Below are positions 9,215 to 17,948 of a stretch of 64,000 nucleotides of DNA, piece after piece (within the stretch, counting starts at the first letter, position 1; the number at the start of each line of letters is the position of its first letter). This DNA comes from CAVSRC01 sp963762605 (GTDB lineage Bacteria; Pseudomonadota; Alphaproteobacteria; Rhizobiales; Kaistiaceae), in contig CAVXLJ010000020.1 in NCBI GenBank assembly GCA_963762605.1, positions 19,262 through 83,261 on the forward strand, written 5' to 3'. The notes under the pieces were generated by a model, which worked only from the letters and a program-made list of their open reading frames with translations, was not told where the DNA came from and ran no database searches. Position numbers and translations under genes: made by a program.

Positions 9215-10159
9215 CTACCCGCCTCCCAGAAACGGTTCGACCGCCGCGCCGGGCAGGAAGCGGCCGACCCGCTTGATTTCCCAGTCCAGCCGCACGCCGC
9301 TCGCGGCCAGCACGCGCGCCCGCACCGTCTCGCCGAGGCGTTCGAGATCGGTGGCCGTGGCAGCACCGGTGTTGATGAGGAAGTTGCAGTGCATCTCGGA
9401 GACCATGGCGCCGCCGATATGGAGGCCACGGCAGCCGGCCGCGTCGATGAGTTGCCAGGCCTTGCCGCCGGGCGGATTGGTGAAGGTCGAGCCGCCAGTC
9501 TTCTCGCGGATCGGCTGGGCGCGCTCGCGATGCGCCTCGACGTCGTCCATCGCCACCTGGATCTCGGCCTTGGGCGCGGGCGTCCCCTGAAACACGGCCT
9601 CGGTGAAGATGAGATCGTCGGGCGCGGCAGAATGGCGATAAGTGAAGCCCATCTCCGCGTTGGAGAGCACATGGCGGCGCCCTGCCCGGTCGACCGCATA
9701 AGCCTCGACCAGACATGCGCGCGTTTCGCCGTCATTTGCTCCGGCATTCATGCGAAGCGCCCCGCCAAGCGTGCCGGGAATGCCGTGATAGAAGGCGAAG
9801 CCGGCAAGCCCCTCGGCAAGCGCAAAGGCGGCGAGCCGCTTGTCGGCGAGCGCCATGCCGGCGCGGATGCGGTCACCATCTTCACGGACGGCATGGCCGA
9901 AGCCTTTGGCCGAAAGCCGGATGACGACGCCTTCGATGCCACCATCGCGCACGAGCAGATTTGAGCCGACGCCGATGACGGTTACCGGGATTTCCGGATT
10001 CAGTTTCTCAAGGAAGAGCGCGAGGTCGTCGCTGTCGGCCGGCTGGAACAGAAGCTCCGCCGGGCCGCCGACGCGAAACCAGGTGAACGGCGCCAGCGGC
10101 GCGTTCTCGGTCAACCGCCCGCGGACGGCGGAAAAATCACCGAAACGATCGGTGGTCAT
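9215..10159 (-). CDS. murB: UDP-N-acetylenolpyruvoylglucosamine reductase
   Basis: MurB is the FAD-dependent reductase that completes UDP-MurNAc. The 314 residues include the FAD-binding segment TVIGVGSNLLVRDGGIEGVVIRL (residues about 60-82), the motif FYHGIPGTLGGALRMNAGAN, the catalytic Ser loop KTGGSTFTNPPGGKAWQLID, and MHCNFLINTGAATATDLE. The stop lies 121 bp before the GlcG-like gene, and the start overlaps the murC stop by 4 nt (ATGA), which indicates coupled translation. Confidence 0.97.
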   Translation of the reverse strand: MTTDRFGDFSAVRGRLTENAPLAPFTWFRVGGPAELLFQPADSDDLALFLEKLNPEIPVTVIGVGSNLLVRDGGIEGVVIRLSAKGFGHAVREDGDRIRAGMALADKRLAAFALAEGLAGFAFYHGIPGTLGGALRMNAGANDGETRACLVEAYAVDRAGRRHVLSNAEMGFTYRHSAAPDDLIFTEAVFQGTPAPKAEIQVAMDDVEAHRERAQPIREKTGGSTFTNPPGGKAWQLIDAAGCRGLHIGGAMVSEMHCNFLINTGAATATDLERLGETVRARVLAASGVRLDWEIKRVGRFLPGAAVEPFLGGG

Positions 10160-11559
10160 TTGAGCTTCGCCAGTTCACCGGGCAGCGCATAGGCCCACGC
10201 GCTGATCGAGCCGGCGCCGAGGCAGACGACATAGTCGCCGGGTTTCGCCAGTTCCGCGATTGTTGCGGGGAGCGCTTCCGGCCCGGCCAGCGGGCGCGCG
10301 TCGCGATGGCCGCGCATGCGCAGGCCTTCCACCAGATGATCGCGGTCGATGCCTTCGATCGGCGTCTCGCCGGCCGGATAGACCGGCGCCACGATGACGA
10401 CCTCGGCGTCGTTGAAGCAGGTGCAGAACTGGTCGAAGAGGTCGCGCAGCCGGGTGTAACGGTGCGGCTGAACGACGGCGATGACCCGGCCCTTGGCCAC
10501 CGAGCGGGCGGCCTTCAGCACCGAGGCGATCTCGATGGGGTGGTGGCCGTAATCGTCGATGATCTCGACGCCGTTCCAGGCGCCGGTGCGGGTGAAGCGG
10601 CGCTTGACCCCGCCGAAGCCGGCCATGCCGGCTGAAATGGCCGCGTCCGAGACGCCGAGATGATGGGCGACGGCCAGCGCCCCGGTGGCGTTCTGGACGT
10701 TGTGCTCGCCCGGCATGGCGATCGACAGGTTCTCGATCACCCGGCGGTCGCCGCCCTGGCGGTCGCCGATGATGGCGGTGAACAGCGAGTGGCCGTCGTC
10801 GATGCGCAGGTCGGTGTAGCGCACGTCCGCCTGCGGGCTGGCGCCATAGGTGACGATGCGGCGGTCCTCGATGCGCCCGATCAGCGCCTGCACCTCCGGG
10901 TGGTCGATGCACATCACGGCGAAGCCGTAAAACGGCACGTTCTCGACGAACTGGCGGAAGGCTTCGCGCACGCGGTCGAAGGTGCCGTAGTGGTCGAGGT
11001 GTTCCGGGTCGATATTGGTGACCAGCGCCACATCGGCCGGCAGCTTGACGAAGGTGCCGTCGGATTCGTCGGCCTCGACCACCATCCAGTCGCTGGCACC
11101 CATGCGCGCATTGGTGCCGTAGGCGTTGATGATGCCGCCATTGATGACGGTCGGGTCGAAACCGCCGGCATCGAGCAGCGCCGCCACCATCGAGGTGGTC
11201 GTGGTCTTGCCGTGCGTGCCGGCGACCGCCACCGCCTGCTTGAGGCGCATCAGTTCGGCCAGCATCTCGGCGCGGCGCACCACCGGCAAGAGCCGGGCGC
11301 GCGCCGCCTGCAGCTCGGGATTGTCGCGCTTGATGGCCGAGGACACGACCACCACCCGCGCATCGCCGAGATTGGCGGCGTCGTGGCCGATGGCGATGGC
11401 GATACCCTTCTTGCGCAGGCGCTGGACATTGGCGTTGTCGGAGAGGTCTGAGCCCTGCACGCGGTAGCCGAGATTGACCAGCACCTCGGCGATGCCGCTC
11501 ATGCCGATGCCGCCGATGCCGACGAAATGCACCGGCCCGATATCCAAGCCCATCTTCAT
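10156..11559 (-). CDS. murC: UDP-N-acetylmuramate--L-alanine ligase
   Basis: MurC adds L-Ala to UDP-MurNAc. The 467-residue protein has the N-terminal Rossmann signature HFVGIGGIGMSGIAEVL, the Mur ligase ATP loop VAGTHGKTTTTSMVA near residue 115, the central EADESDGTFV and NIDPEHLDHYG motifs, and the C-terminal domain with DDYGHHPIEIASVL. Start and stop each overlap the neighbouring gene by 4 nt (murG upstream, murB downstream). A second Met at codon 3 could serve as an alternative start. Confidence 0.97.
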   Translation of the reverse strand: MKMGLDIGPVHFVGIGGIGMSGIAEVLVNLGYRVQGSDLSDNANVQRLRKKGIAIAIGHDAANLGDARVVVVSSAIKRDNPELQAARARLLPVVRRAEMLAELMRLKQAVAVAGTHGKTTTTSMVAALLDAGGFDPTVINGGIINAYGTNARMGASDWMVVEADESDGTFVKLPADVALVTNIDPEHLDHYGTFDRVREAFRQFVENVPFYGFAVMCIDHPEVQALIGRIEDRRIVTYGASPQADVRYTDLRIDDGHSLFTAIIGDRQGGDRRVIENLSIAMPGEHNVQNATGALAVAHHLGVSDAAISAGMAGFGGVKRRFTRTGAWNGVEIIDDYGHHPIEIASVLKAARSVAKGRVIAVVQPHRYTRLRDLFDQFCTCFNDAEVVIVAPVYPAGETPIEGIDRDHLVEGLRMRGHRDARPLAGPEALPATIAELAKPGDYVVCLGAGSISAWAYALPGELAKLK

Positions 11560-12683
11560 GCGGCAACCCCAGATTCCCGACCGGCAGAGTCGCCGGCCGC
11601 GACACGCTCTACCACATCGGCGAGGCGTTTGACGGCATCCGGACGGCCGGATTTGCGCGACGCCTCAGCCGCCACGCCGAGCCGTTCCGGGTCGCCCATC
11701 AGCGCGGCCAGATCGGCGGCGAGCCGTTCAGGCGTCATATCCTTCTGCTCGATCATCCAGCCGCCGCCGGCAGCGGCCAGAACCGTCGCATTGGCCTTCT
11801 GGTCCTGATCGAGCGCGCCGGGCAGCGGAATCAGGATCGCCGGCCGGCCGATCACCGTCAGCTCGGCGATGGTGGAGGCGCCGGACCGGCAGATCACAAC
11901 ACAGGACTGGGCCATGCGCCGCGGCATGTCGTGGAAGAATGGTGCCAGGTCGGCGTCGATACCGAGGCCATCATAGATCGCCTTGACGCGCGCCAAATCC
12001 TCCGCGCGGCATTGCTGAACGACCTTCAGGCGTGCCCGCTCCGCCTCGGGCAGAAGCGCAATCGCCGGCGGCACCAGATCGGACAGGAAGCGCGCGCCCT
12101 GGCTTCCCCCGAAGATCAGCAGGTTGAACGGGTTGCGGTTCGGTGTTGGCCGGTAGGACGTGCGTGCCGCTGCCAGTACCGCCGGGCGCACGGGATTGCC
12201 GGTCTGCGTGATCCTGGCGCTCACCTTTTCGGTGCCGCGCACCTGCGGCTGGCTGGTGGCGATGGCGGTGACCCGCGGCGCCAGGAAGCCGTTGGCGCGG
12301 CCGATGACGGCGTTCTGCTCGTGAATGACGGTGGGCACGCGCTCGCCGGATGCGGCCAGCATGGTCGGCAGCGTCGGATAGCCGCCGAACCCGACCGCGA
12401 CGGCCGGCTTCAGGCGGCGCATGAGGGAGCGCGCCTGAAGGTAGCCGACGCCCAGCTGCACGATGCCGCGCGCCATGGCGACCGGCGAGCGGGTCAGGGT
12501 CGCCGAGGCGATGAGGTGGGTCTCTTCCGCAGGGAAATCCCGGCCATAGGCTTCAACGCGATGGTCGGTGGCCAGATGGATGCGCCAGCCGCGCTTCTTC
12601 AGCTCCAGCGCCAGCGCTTGGGCTGGAAACAGGTGGCCACCGGTACCGCCGGCCGCCAGCAGTGCAAGTTTTTTGTCAGTCAT
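11556..12683 (-). CDS. murG: Undecaprenyl-PP-MurNAc-pentapeptide GlcNAc transferase
   Basis: MurG makes lipid II from lipid I on the inner face of the membrane. From the ATG at 12683 the protein is 375 residues and begins MTDKKLALLAAGGTGGHLFPA, which carries the family's G-loop. Later motifs are VGFGGYPTLPTMLAA, the second G-loop FGGSQGARFLSD, and CRSGASTIAELTVIGRPAILIPLP. The open frame continues upstream to 12779, but that part is translation of a palindromic spacer, so it is not included. Confidence 0.96.
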   Translation of the reverse strand: MTDKKLALLAAGGTGGHLFPAQALALELKKRGWRIHLATDHRVEAYGRDFPAEETHLIASATLTRSPVAMARGIVQLGVGYLQARSLMRRLKPAVAVGFGGYPTLPTMLAASGERVPTVIHEQNAVIGRANGFLAPRVTAIATSQPQVRGTEKVSARITQTGNPVRPAVLAAARTSYRPTPNRNPFNLLIFGGSQGARFLSDLVPPAIALLPEAERARLKVVQQCRAEDLARVKAIYDGLGIDADLAPFFHDMPRRMAQSCVVICRSGASTIAELTVIGRPAILIPLPGALDQDQKANATVLAAAGGGWMIEQKDMTPERLAADLAALMGDPERLGVAAEASRKSGRPDAVKRLADVVERVAAGDSAGRESGVAA

Positions 12684-12836
12684 CAAAAGGGGACACTCTT
12701 CTCCCTGCCTGAAGAGCAGGGTCTTTGCGTGCGGGCACGCCCCCTCGCCCCATTGGGGAGAGGCGTGGCGCCGTGCCAAAGGCCGTGTGATGCCCGCAAG
12801 GGGGGAGGCAACCCTCAGGCTGTTGCCGGTGGACCA
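12684..12836. repeat. REP-like palindromic spacer between ftsW and murG
   Basis: This 153-bp gap contains imperfect palindromes, including CCCCATTGGGGAGAGG and the pair TGCGGGCA/TGCCCGCA. The core resembles the CCCTCTCCCC/GGGGAGAGGG units found inside the oxoprolinase gene at 30.3 and 32.2 kb, so it is probably a diverged copy of the same REP family. No gene or clear promoter is visible. Confidence 0.45.
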
Positions 12837-13997
12837 TCACACCGGCTTGGGCGTCGGCGGCGGCGTCGCGATCACCCGCCGCACGATGCGCCGCGGCTCC
12901 GGCCCGCGCCGGGTGAGCGCCAGCAAGAGGCCCATGCCGAAGGCAACGGCGACCATCGACGACCCGCCATAGGAGATGAAGGGCAGCGTCATGCCCTTGG
13001 CCGGGATCATGTTGAGGTTGACCGCTATGTTGATGACCGACTGGACGCCGAAGAGAACCACGAGTCCGGAGCCGGCAAGGCGCACGAATGGATCCTCCTG
13101 CCGGGTCGAGCCCGACAGGCCGCGGAAGACAACCAGGGCGAAGACGAGAACCAGCGCGATGCAGACGATGATCCCGAATTCCTCCGCCGCCACGGCGAAG
13201 ATGAAATCGGTATGGGCGTCCGGCAGCACGCGCTTGACCACGCCCTCGCCCGGCCCCTGCCCGAACCAGCCGCCGTGCAGGATCGAATCGAGCGCCTTGT
13301 CGATCTGGAAGGTGTCGCCCGATTGCGGCGCGATGAACCGGTCGATGCGCGCCGCGACATGGGGAATCGTCTCATAGGCAACGACGACGCCACCGAGAGT
13401 CACCAGCCCGAGCGCGACAATCCAGAACCACGACAGCCCGGCCATGAAGAACAGCGATCCCCACGCGATGCTGATCAGCATGGTCTGGCCGAAATCCGGC
13501 TCGGCGATCAGCAAGGCAACGGCAATGCCGAGAAGGATGATGGCGAAGACATTGCCGGGGATGTCCTGCCGGCGCCGGTTCTCGGCGAACAGCCAGGCGA
13601 CGACGACGACGAAGGCCGGCTTCATGAACTCGGAAGGCTGCATCGACAGGCCGGCGATATCGATCCAGCGGCGGGCGCCTTTCACCTCGACGCCGATGAC
13701 CAGCGTCACCATCATCAAGACGACGGCGACCGCGAGCACGATAAGCGCCGTGCGCCGCACCTGAGCCGGCGTCAGAAACGATGTGGCGATCATCACCGCC
13801 AGCGCCGGGAAGAAGAAGGCGATCTGGCGATCGACGAAATGGAAGCTGCTGTAGCCGAGGCGTTCGGCGACCGCCGGCGAGCCGGCGAAGGAGAGCACGA
13901 TGCCCGAGAGCATCAGCACGACGAGCGCGCCGAGCAGATATTTGTCCACCGTCCACCACCACTCGGCGAACGCACTACGATCGGCGCGGCTGACCAT
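12837..13997 (-). CDS. ftsW: Lipid II polymerase / division protein FtsW (SEDS family)
   Basis: FtsW is the SEDS-family septal glycosyltransferase working with FtsI. The 386-residue protein starts MVSRADRSAFAEWWWTVDKYLL and has about ten membrane segments. It includes the conserved stretches GARRWIDIAGLSMQPSEFMKPAFV, AEPDFGQTML, HTDFIFAVAAEEFG, and NIAVNLNMIPAKGMTLPFISYGGSS. The ATG at 13997 overlaps the murD stop by one base, which makes this start preferable to the upstream GTG/ATG options within murD. Confidence 0.96.
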   Translation of the reverse strand: MVSRADRSAFAEWWWTVDKYLLGALVVLMLSGIVLSFAGSPAVAERLGYSSFHFVDRQIAFFFPALAVMIATSFLTPAQVRRTALIVLAVAVVLMMVTLVIGVEVKGARRWIDIAGLSMQPSEFMKPAFVVVVAWLFAENRRRQDIPGNVFAIILLGIAVALLIAEPDFGQTMLISIAWGSLFFMAGLSWFWIVALGLVTLGGVVVAYETIPHVAARIDRFIAPQSGDTFQIDKALDSILHGGWFGQGPGEGVVKRVLPDAHTDFIFAVAAEEFGIIVCIALVLVFALVVFRGLSGSTRQEDPFVRLAGSGLVVLFGVQSVINIAVNLNMIPAKGMTLPFISYGGSSMVAVAFGMGLLLALTRRGPEPRRIVRRVIATPPPTPKPV

Positions 13998-15398
13998 CAG
14001 GCGGCCTCCCCCTGGCTGGTAATCCCATCGAGCTGAAGCACAAGCGCGCGGAAGGCGTCGCCGCGTCGCTCGAAATTCTTGAACTGGTCGTAAGAGGCGC
14101 ACGCCGGCGACAGCAGCACCACCGGCTCCGCCGCCTTGTCCGCGGCCGCATCGGCGGCCGCCGCCGCAAGCGCGGCGGAAAGCGTGCCCGACATCACATG
14201 CGGCACCTTTTCGCCGAGCGTGCGGGCGAAATCCTCCGCCGCCTCGCCGATCAGATAGGCCTTGGCGATGCGCGGGAAGAAGTCGGAAAGCGAGGCGATG
14301 CCACCCTCCTTGGGGCGGCCACCGGCGATCCAGTAGATCGGTGCGAAGCTCGCCAGCGCCTTGGCCGCGGCATCGGCGTTGGTTGCCTTGGAATCGTTGA
14401 CGAAGAGCACGCGGCCACGCCGGCCGACCTCCTCCATGCGGTGCGACAGGCCGGGGAAGCTGTGCAGGCCCCTGACGATGGTCGCAGGATCGAGGCCGAG
14501 GGCGCGGGCCACCGCCACCGCGGCGGAAGCGTTCTGGGCGTTGTGGGCGCCGCGCAGCGCGCCGATGCCGGCGAGACTGGCGACGCGGGTCGAGGCGCCG
14601 TCGGCGACCGCAACGATCTCACTGCCGGCAGCATAGACGCCATCGGCCAGCGGCCGGCGGGCGGAGACGCGGATGACGCGCTTGCCCGAGCGCGCGACGC
14701 GATCGGCAATCGCCTGCGACGGCTTGTCGTCGACAGCGATCACGGCGATGCCGGAGTCGGCAACCAGCCGCTGCTTGATCGCGGCATAGGCGTCGAAGGT
14801 TCCGTGGCGATCGAGATGATCGGGCGTGACGTTGAGCAATACGCCGATGGACGGGTCGAGGCTGGGCGCCAGGTCGATCTGGAAGGACGAGCACTCGATG
14901 ACGTGGGTACGCCCGCGCGACGGCGGCTCCAGCGACAGGATCGCCTTGCCGATATTGCCGCCCATCTGCACGTCGCGGCCGGCGGTGGCGATGAGATGGG
15001 CGATCAGCGCCGTCGTCGTCGACTTGCCGTTGGTGCCGGTGATGGCGATGAACGGCGCGTCGGGACAGTGGCGGCGGCGCTCGCGGCAGAACAGCTCGAT
15101 ATCGCCGATGACTTCGACACCGGCAGCCTGTGCGCTCACCACCGTCCAGTGCGGCTTGCGGATGGGTGAGCGGCACGCCGGGCGTCAGCACCAGCGCGGC
15201 GAAGCGCTTCCAGTCGGCAACGCGCAGATCAACGATCGCAATGCCGGCGGCGCGCGCCGCAGCGACCGAATCCTGGTTGTCGTCCCAGGCGGCAACCACC
15301 GCCCCGCCGGCGGCCAGCGCCAGCGCGCTGGCGCGGCCGCTCTCGCCGAGGCCAAAGACCGCAACGTGCCTGTCCGCGAAGCTGGTGACGGGGATCAT
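13997..15398 (-). CDS. murD: UDP-N-acetylmuramoyl-L-alanine--D-glutamate ligase (apparent frameshift)
   Basis: MurD adds D-Glu to UDP-MurNAc-L-Ala. The N-terminal part runs from the ATG at 15398 (VAVFGLGESGRASALALAAG) to LTPGVPLTHP. The rest continues in a different frame as PHWTVVSAQAAGVEVIGDIELF, then the ATP loop FIAITGTNGKSTTTALIA and DHLDRHGTFDAYAAIK, to the stop at 13997. Removing one C near 15158 joins the frames into a normal-length protein of about 466 residues (LTHP-K-PHW). Because murD is essential and single-copy here, a sequencing or assembly error is the likeliest cause; a true mutation or programmed shift cannot be excluded. Confidence 0.9.
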
Positions 15399-15408
15399 GG
15401 TGCGATGG

Positions 15409-16494
15409 TCACCTGAGCTTGAGGCTGGAGAGGCCGATCAGTGCCAGAAGCACGGCAACGATCCAGAAGCGGATGACGATCTGCGGTTCGGTCCAGCCCA
15501 TTTCCTCGAAATGATGGTGGATCGGCGCCATGCGGAAGACCCGTTTACCGGTGAGCTTGAACGAGGTGACCTGGATGATCACCGACAGCGCCTCGACGAC
15601 GAACAGACCGCCGACGATGGCCAGGATGATCTCGTGCTTGGTGGCCACCGCCACCGAACCGAGCAGGCCGCCCAGCGCCAGCGAGCCGGTATCGCCCATG
15701 AAGATCGCCGCCGGCGGCGCGTTGAACCACAGGAAGCCGAGGCCGGCGCCGAGCAGCGCGCCGCACAGCACCGCCAGTTCGCCGGTGCCGGACACGAAGT
15801 GGATCTGCAGGTAATCGGCGAAGACCGCATTGCCCGAGAGATAGGCGATGAAGCCGAAGCTTGCCGCCGCGATCATCACCGGCACGATGGCGAGGCCATC
15901 AAGGCCGTCGGTGAGGTTGACCGCATTGCCGGCACCGACCACGACGAAGGCGCCAACCGGCACGAAGAACCAGCCGAGATTGATGACCAGCTCCTTGAGG
16001 AAGGGAAACGTCAGCGATGTCGACAGCGGCGCCTCGCCGACCAGGGCGAGGATGACGCAGGCGGCGCCGGCGACGCCGAATTCCAGCGCCAGGCGTGCCC
16101 TGCCCGAATAGCCCTTGTCGGTCTGCCTGGTGACCTTGAGGTAGTCGTCGTAGAGGCCGATGAGGCCGAAGGCGATGGTCACCAGCAGGACGATCCACAC
16201 ATAGACGTTGGCGAGATTGGCCCACAGCAGCGTCGATACGATCAGCCCGGAGAGGATCATCAGCCCGCCCATGGTCGGCGTGCCGGCCTTGGTGAGCAAG
16301 TGGTTCGGCGGGCCGTCGGCGCGGATCGGCTGGCCCTTGCCCTGGCGGATGCGCAGTGCGGAAATGATGATCGGCCCGAACAGGAAGACGAAGACCAGCG
16401 CCGTCATGGTGGCGCCGGCCGTGCGGAAGGTGATGTAGCGGAAGACGTTGAGGAACGAGGCGTGCTCGACGAACTCACCGAGGAAATAGAGCAT
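15409..16494 (-). CDS. mraY: Phospho-N-acetylmuramoyl-pentapeptide-transferase
   Basis: MraY transfers phospho-MurNAc-pentapeptide to undecaprenyl phosphate, making lipid I. The 361-residue integral membrane protein has about ten segments. It shows the family motifs KAGTPTMGGLMIL, the catalytic DDYLKV, NLTDGLDGLA and FMGDTGSLALGG, and ends with the conserved APIHHHFEEMGW. The ATG at 16494 overlaps the murF stop by one base; the open frame to 16707 is murF read in another phase. murD starts 10 bp after the stop. Confidence 0.97.
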   Translation of the reverse strand: MLYFLGEFVEHASFLNVFRYITFRTAGATMTALVFVFLFGPIIISALRIRQGKGQPIRADGPPNHLLTKAGTPTMGGLMILSGLIVSTLLWANLANVYVWIVLLVTIAFGLIGLYDDYLKVTRQTDKGYSGRARLALEFGVAGAACVILALVGEAPLSTSLTFPFLKELVINLGWFFVPVGAFVVVGAGNAVNLTDGLDGLAIVPVMIAAASFGFIAYLSGNAVFADYLQIHFVSGTGELAVLCGALLGAGLGFLWFNAPPAAIFMGDTGSLALGGLLGSVAVATKHEIILAIVGGLFVVEALSVIIQVTSFKLTGKRVFRMAPIHHHFEEMGWTEPQIVIRFWIVAVLLALIGLSSLKLR

Positions 16495-17948
16495 CAGGCG
16501 CCATCCTGTTCCTGCGCGACACGTGCGGCGGCCCTGGCAGGAGCGAAGCGCGCCTTGATGGTTTCGACCAGCGGCCCCATGCGGCTGGCATTCGATCCCT
16601 TGACCATGATCACGTCGCCGGGCGCAATGGCCTCGACCACCAGCGGCTCCATATCGCCTGCCCGTTCGGTATAGCCGCCGTGCAGCCGCACCGGCAGCGC
16701 ATCCCACAGCGAGCGCATCAGCGGCCCAACCAGGAAGACAGCGTCGACATCGGCCTCCGCCAGCGGCGCGGCAAGGCCGGCATGCATGGCCTCGGCGCCG
16801 CGCCCAAGCTCCAGCATGTCGCCGAGGATGGCGATGCGCCGCCCGTTGCGCCCCGGCTCGGTCTGGCCGAGCAGCGCGATCGCGGCGCTCATCGACGCCG
16901 GATTGGCGTTGTAGCTTTCGTCGATCAGCACGGCCGTGCCGCCTGGCACAAGCAGCTCCTGGCGCTGGCCGCGGCCCTTGCCGGCGGCAAGCTCGGCAAA
17001 CGCCAGCACCGCACGCGCCAGATCGCCGCCGAGCAGCGACACGGCGGCAAGCACGGCCAGGCTGTTCTGCACGAGATGACGACCGGGCGCGCCGAGCTTG
17101 TAGGAAACCGTCTCGCCGAACACGCTGGCGGCGATGCAGGAGACATTTTCCTTGAGGTGGACCTCGGTGAGCCGCACCTCGGCGTCCTGGTGTTCGCCGA
17201 AGCCGACGACGCGCTCGACGCCGGCTTCGCGCGCAAGGTCAGCCAGCAGCGCGTAGTGCGGATTGTCGCGATTGATGATCGCCGCCCCGCCGGGCTCGAC
17301 GCCCAAGAAGATCTCGGCCTTGGCGCGGGCGATCTCTTCCACGTCCTTGAAATATTCGAGGTGGACTGGCTCGACCGTGGTGACCAGCGCCACATGCGGG
17401 CGCACCATGCGGGTGAGCGGCTCGATCTCGCCCGCATGGTTCATGCCGATTTCGAAGATGCCGTATTTGGCCTCGCGTGGCATGCGAGCGAGCGTCAGCG
17501 GCACACCCCAATGATTGTTGAACGAAGCCGGCGAGAAATGCACCGCACCTTCGGCGGCAAGCGCCGCGGCGAGCATCTCCTTGGTGGTGGTCTTGCCGAC
17601 ACTGCCGGTGACCGCGGCAATGCGGGCCTGGCTGCGCAGGCGTGCGGCGATGCCGACGCCGCTGAGCGCTTCCAGCACGTTGGCGGCGACGGTCAGCGAG
17701 CCGGTGATGCGGCCGAGCCCGGCGAGACGATCCTCGCTGACGACGGCGGTGGCGGCACCCGCGGCGAGCGCAATCGAGACGTAGTCGTGCCCGTCGTGCT
17801 TGTCGCCCTGAATGGCGAAGAAGGCCGCGCCCGGCCTGATCGTGCGGCTGTCGATGGAGATGCCGGTGATCACTTCGGGGGGCCGCCCGAACGGCCGGCC
17901 GCCGGTCGCGCCGAGAAAGGCGTCCCAGGTCCACAGCGGCGAGGTCAT
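16494..17948 (-). CDS. murF: UDP-MurNAc-tripeptide--D-alanyl-D-alanine ligase
   Basis: MurF adds D-Ala-D-Ala to UDP-MurNAc-tripeptide. The 484-residue protein has the N-terminal substrate domain with ISIDSRTIRPGAAFFAIQG, the ATP loop AVTGSVGKTTTKEML (residues about 112-126), FNNHWGVPLTLARM, and the C-terminal DESYNANPASMSAAI and LGDMLELG motifs. It overlaps murE by 4 nt (ATGA) and mraY by one base. Confidence 0.97.
   Translation of the reverse strand: MTSPLWTWDAFLGATGGRPFGRPPEVITGISIDSRTIRPGAAFFAIQGDKHDGHDYVSIALAAGAATAVVSEDRLAGLGRITGSLTVAANVLEALSGVGIAARLRSQARIAAVTGSVGKTTTKEMLAAALAAEGAVHFSPASFNNHWGVPLTLARMPREAKYGIFEIGMNHAGEIEPLTRMVRPHVALVTTVEPVHLEYFKDVEEIARAKAEIFLGVEPGGAAIINRDNPHYALLADLAREAGVERVVGFGEHQDAEVRLTEVHLKENVSCIAASVFGETVSYKLGAPGRHLVQNSLAVLAAVSLLGGDLARAVLAFAELAAGKGRGQRQELLVPGGTAVLIDESYNANPASMSAAIALLGQTEPGRNGRRIAILGDMLELGRGAEAMHAGLAAPLAEADVDAVFLVGPLMRSLWDALPVRLHGGYTERAGDMEPLVVEAIAPGDVIMVKGSNASRMGPLVETIKARFAPARAAARVAQEQDGA

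Noticed and set aside
11931..14036. 701-codon plus-strand frame opposite murG-ftsW-murD
   Set aside because: It crosses three real genes on the other strand and its translation is His/Arg/Gly/Asp-biased without domains.
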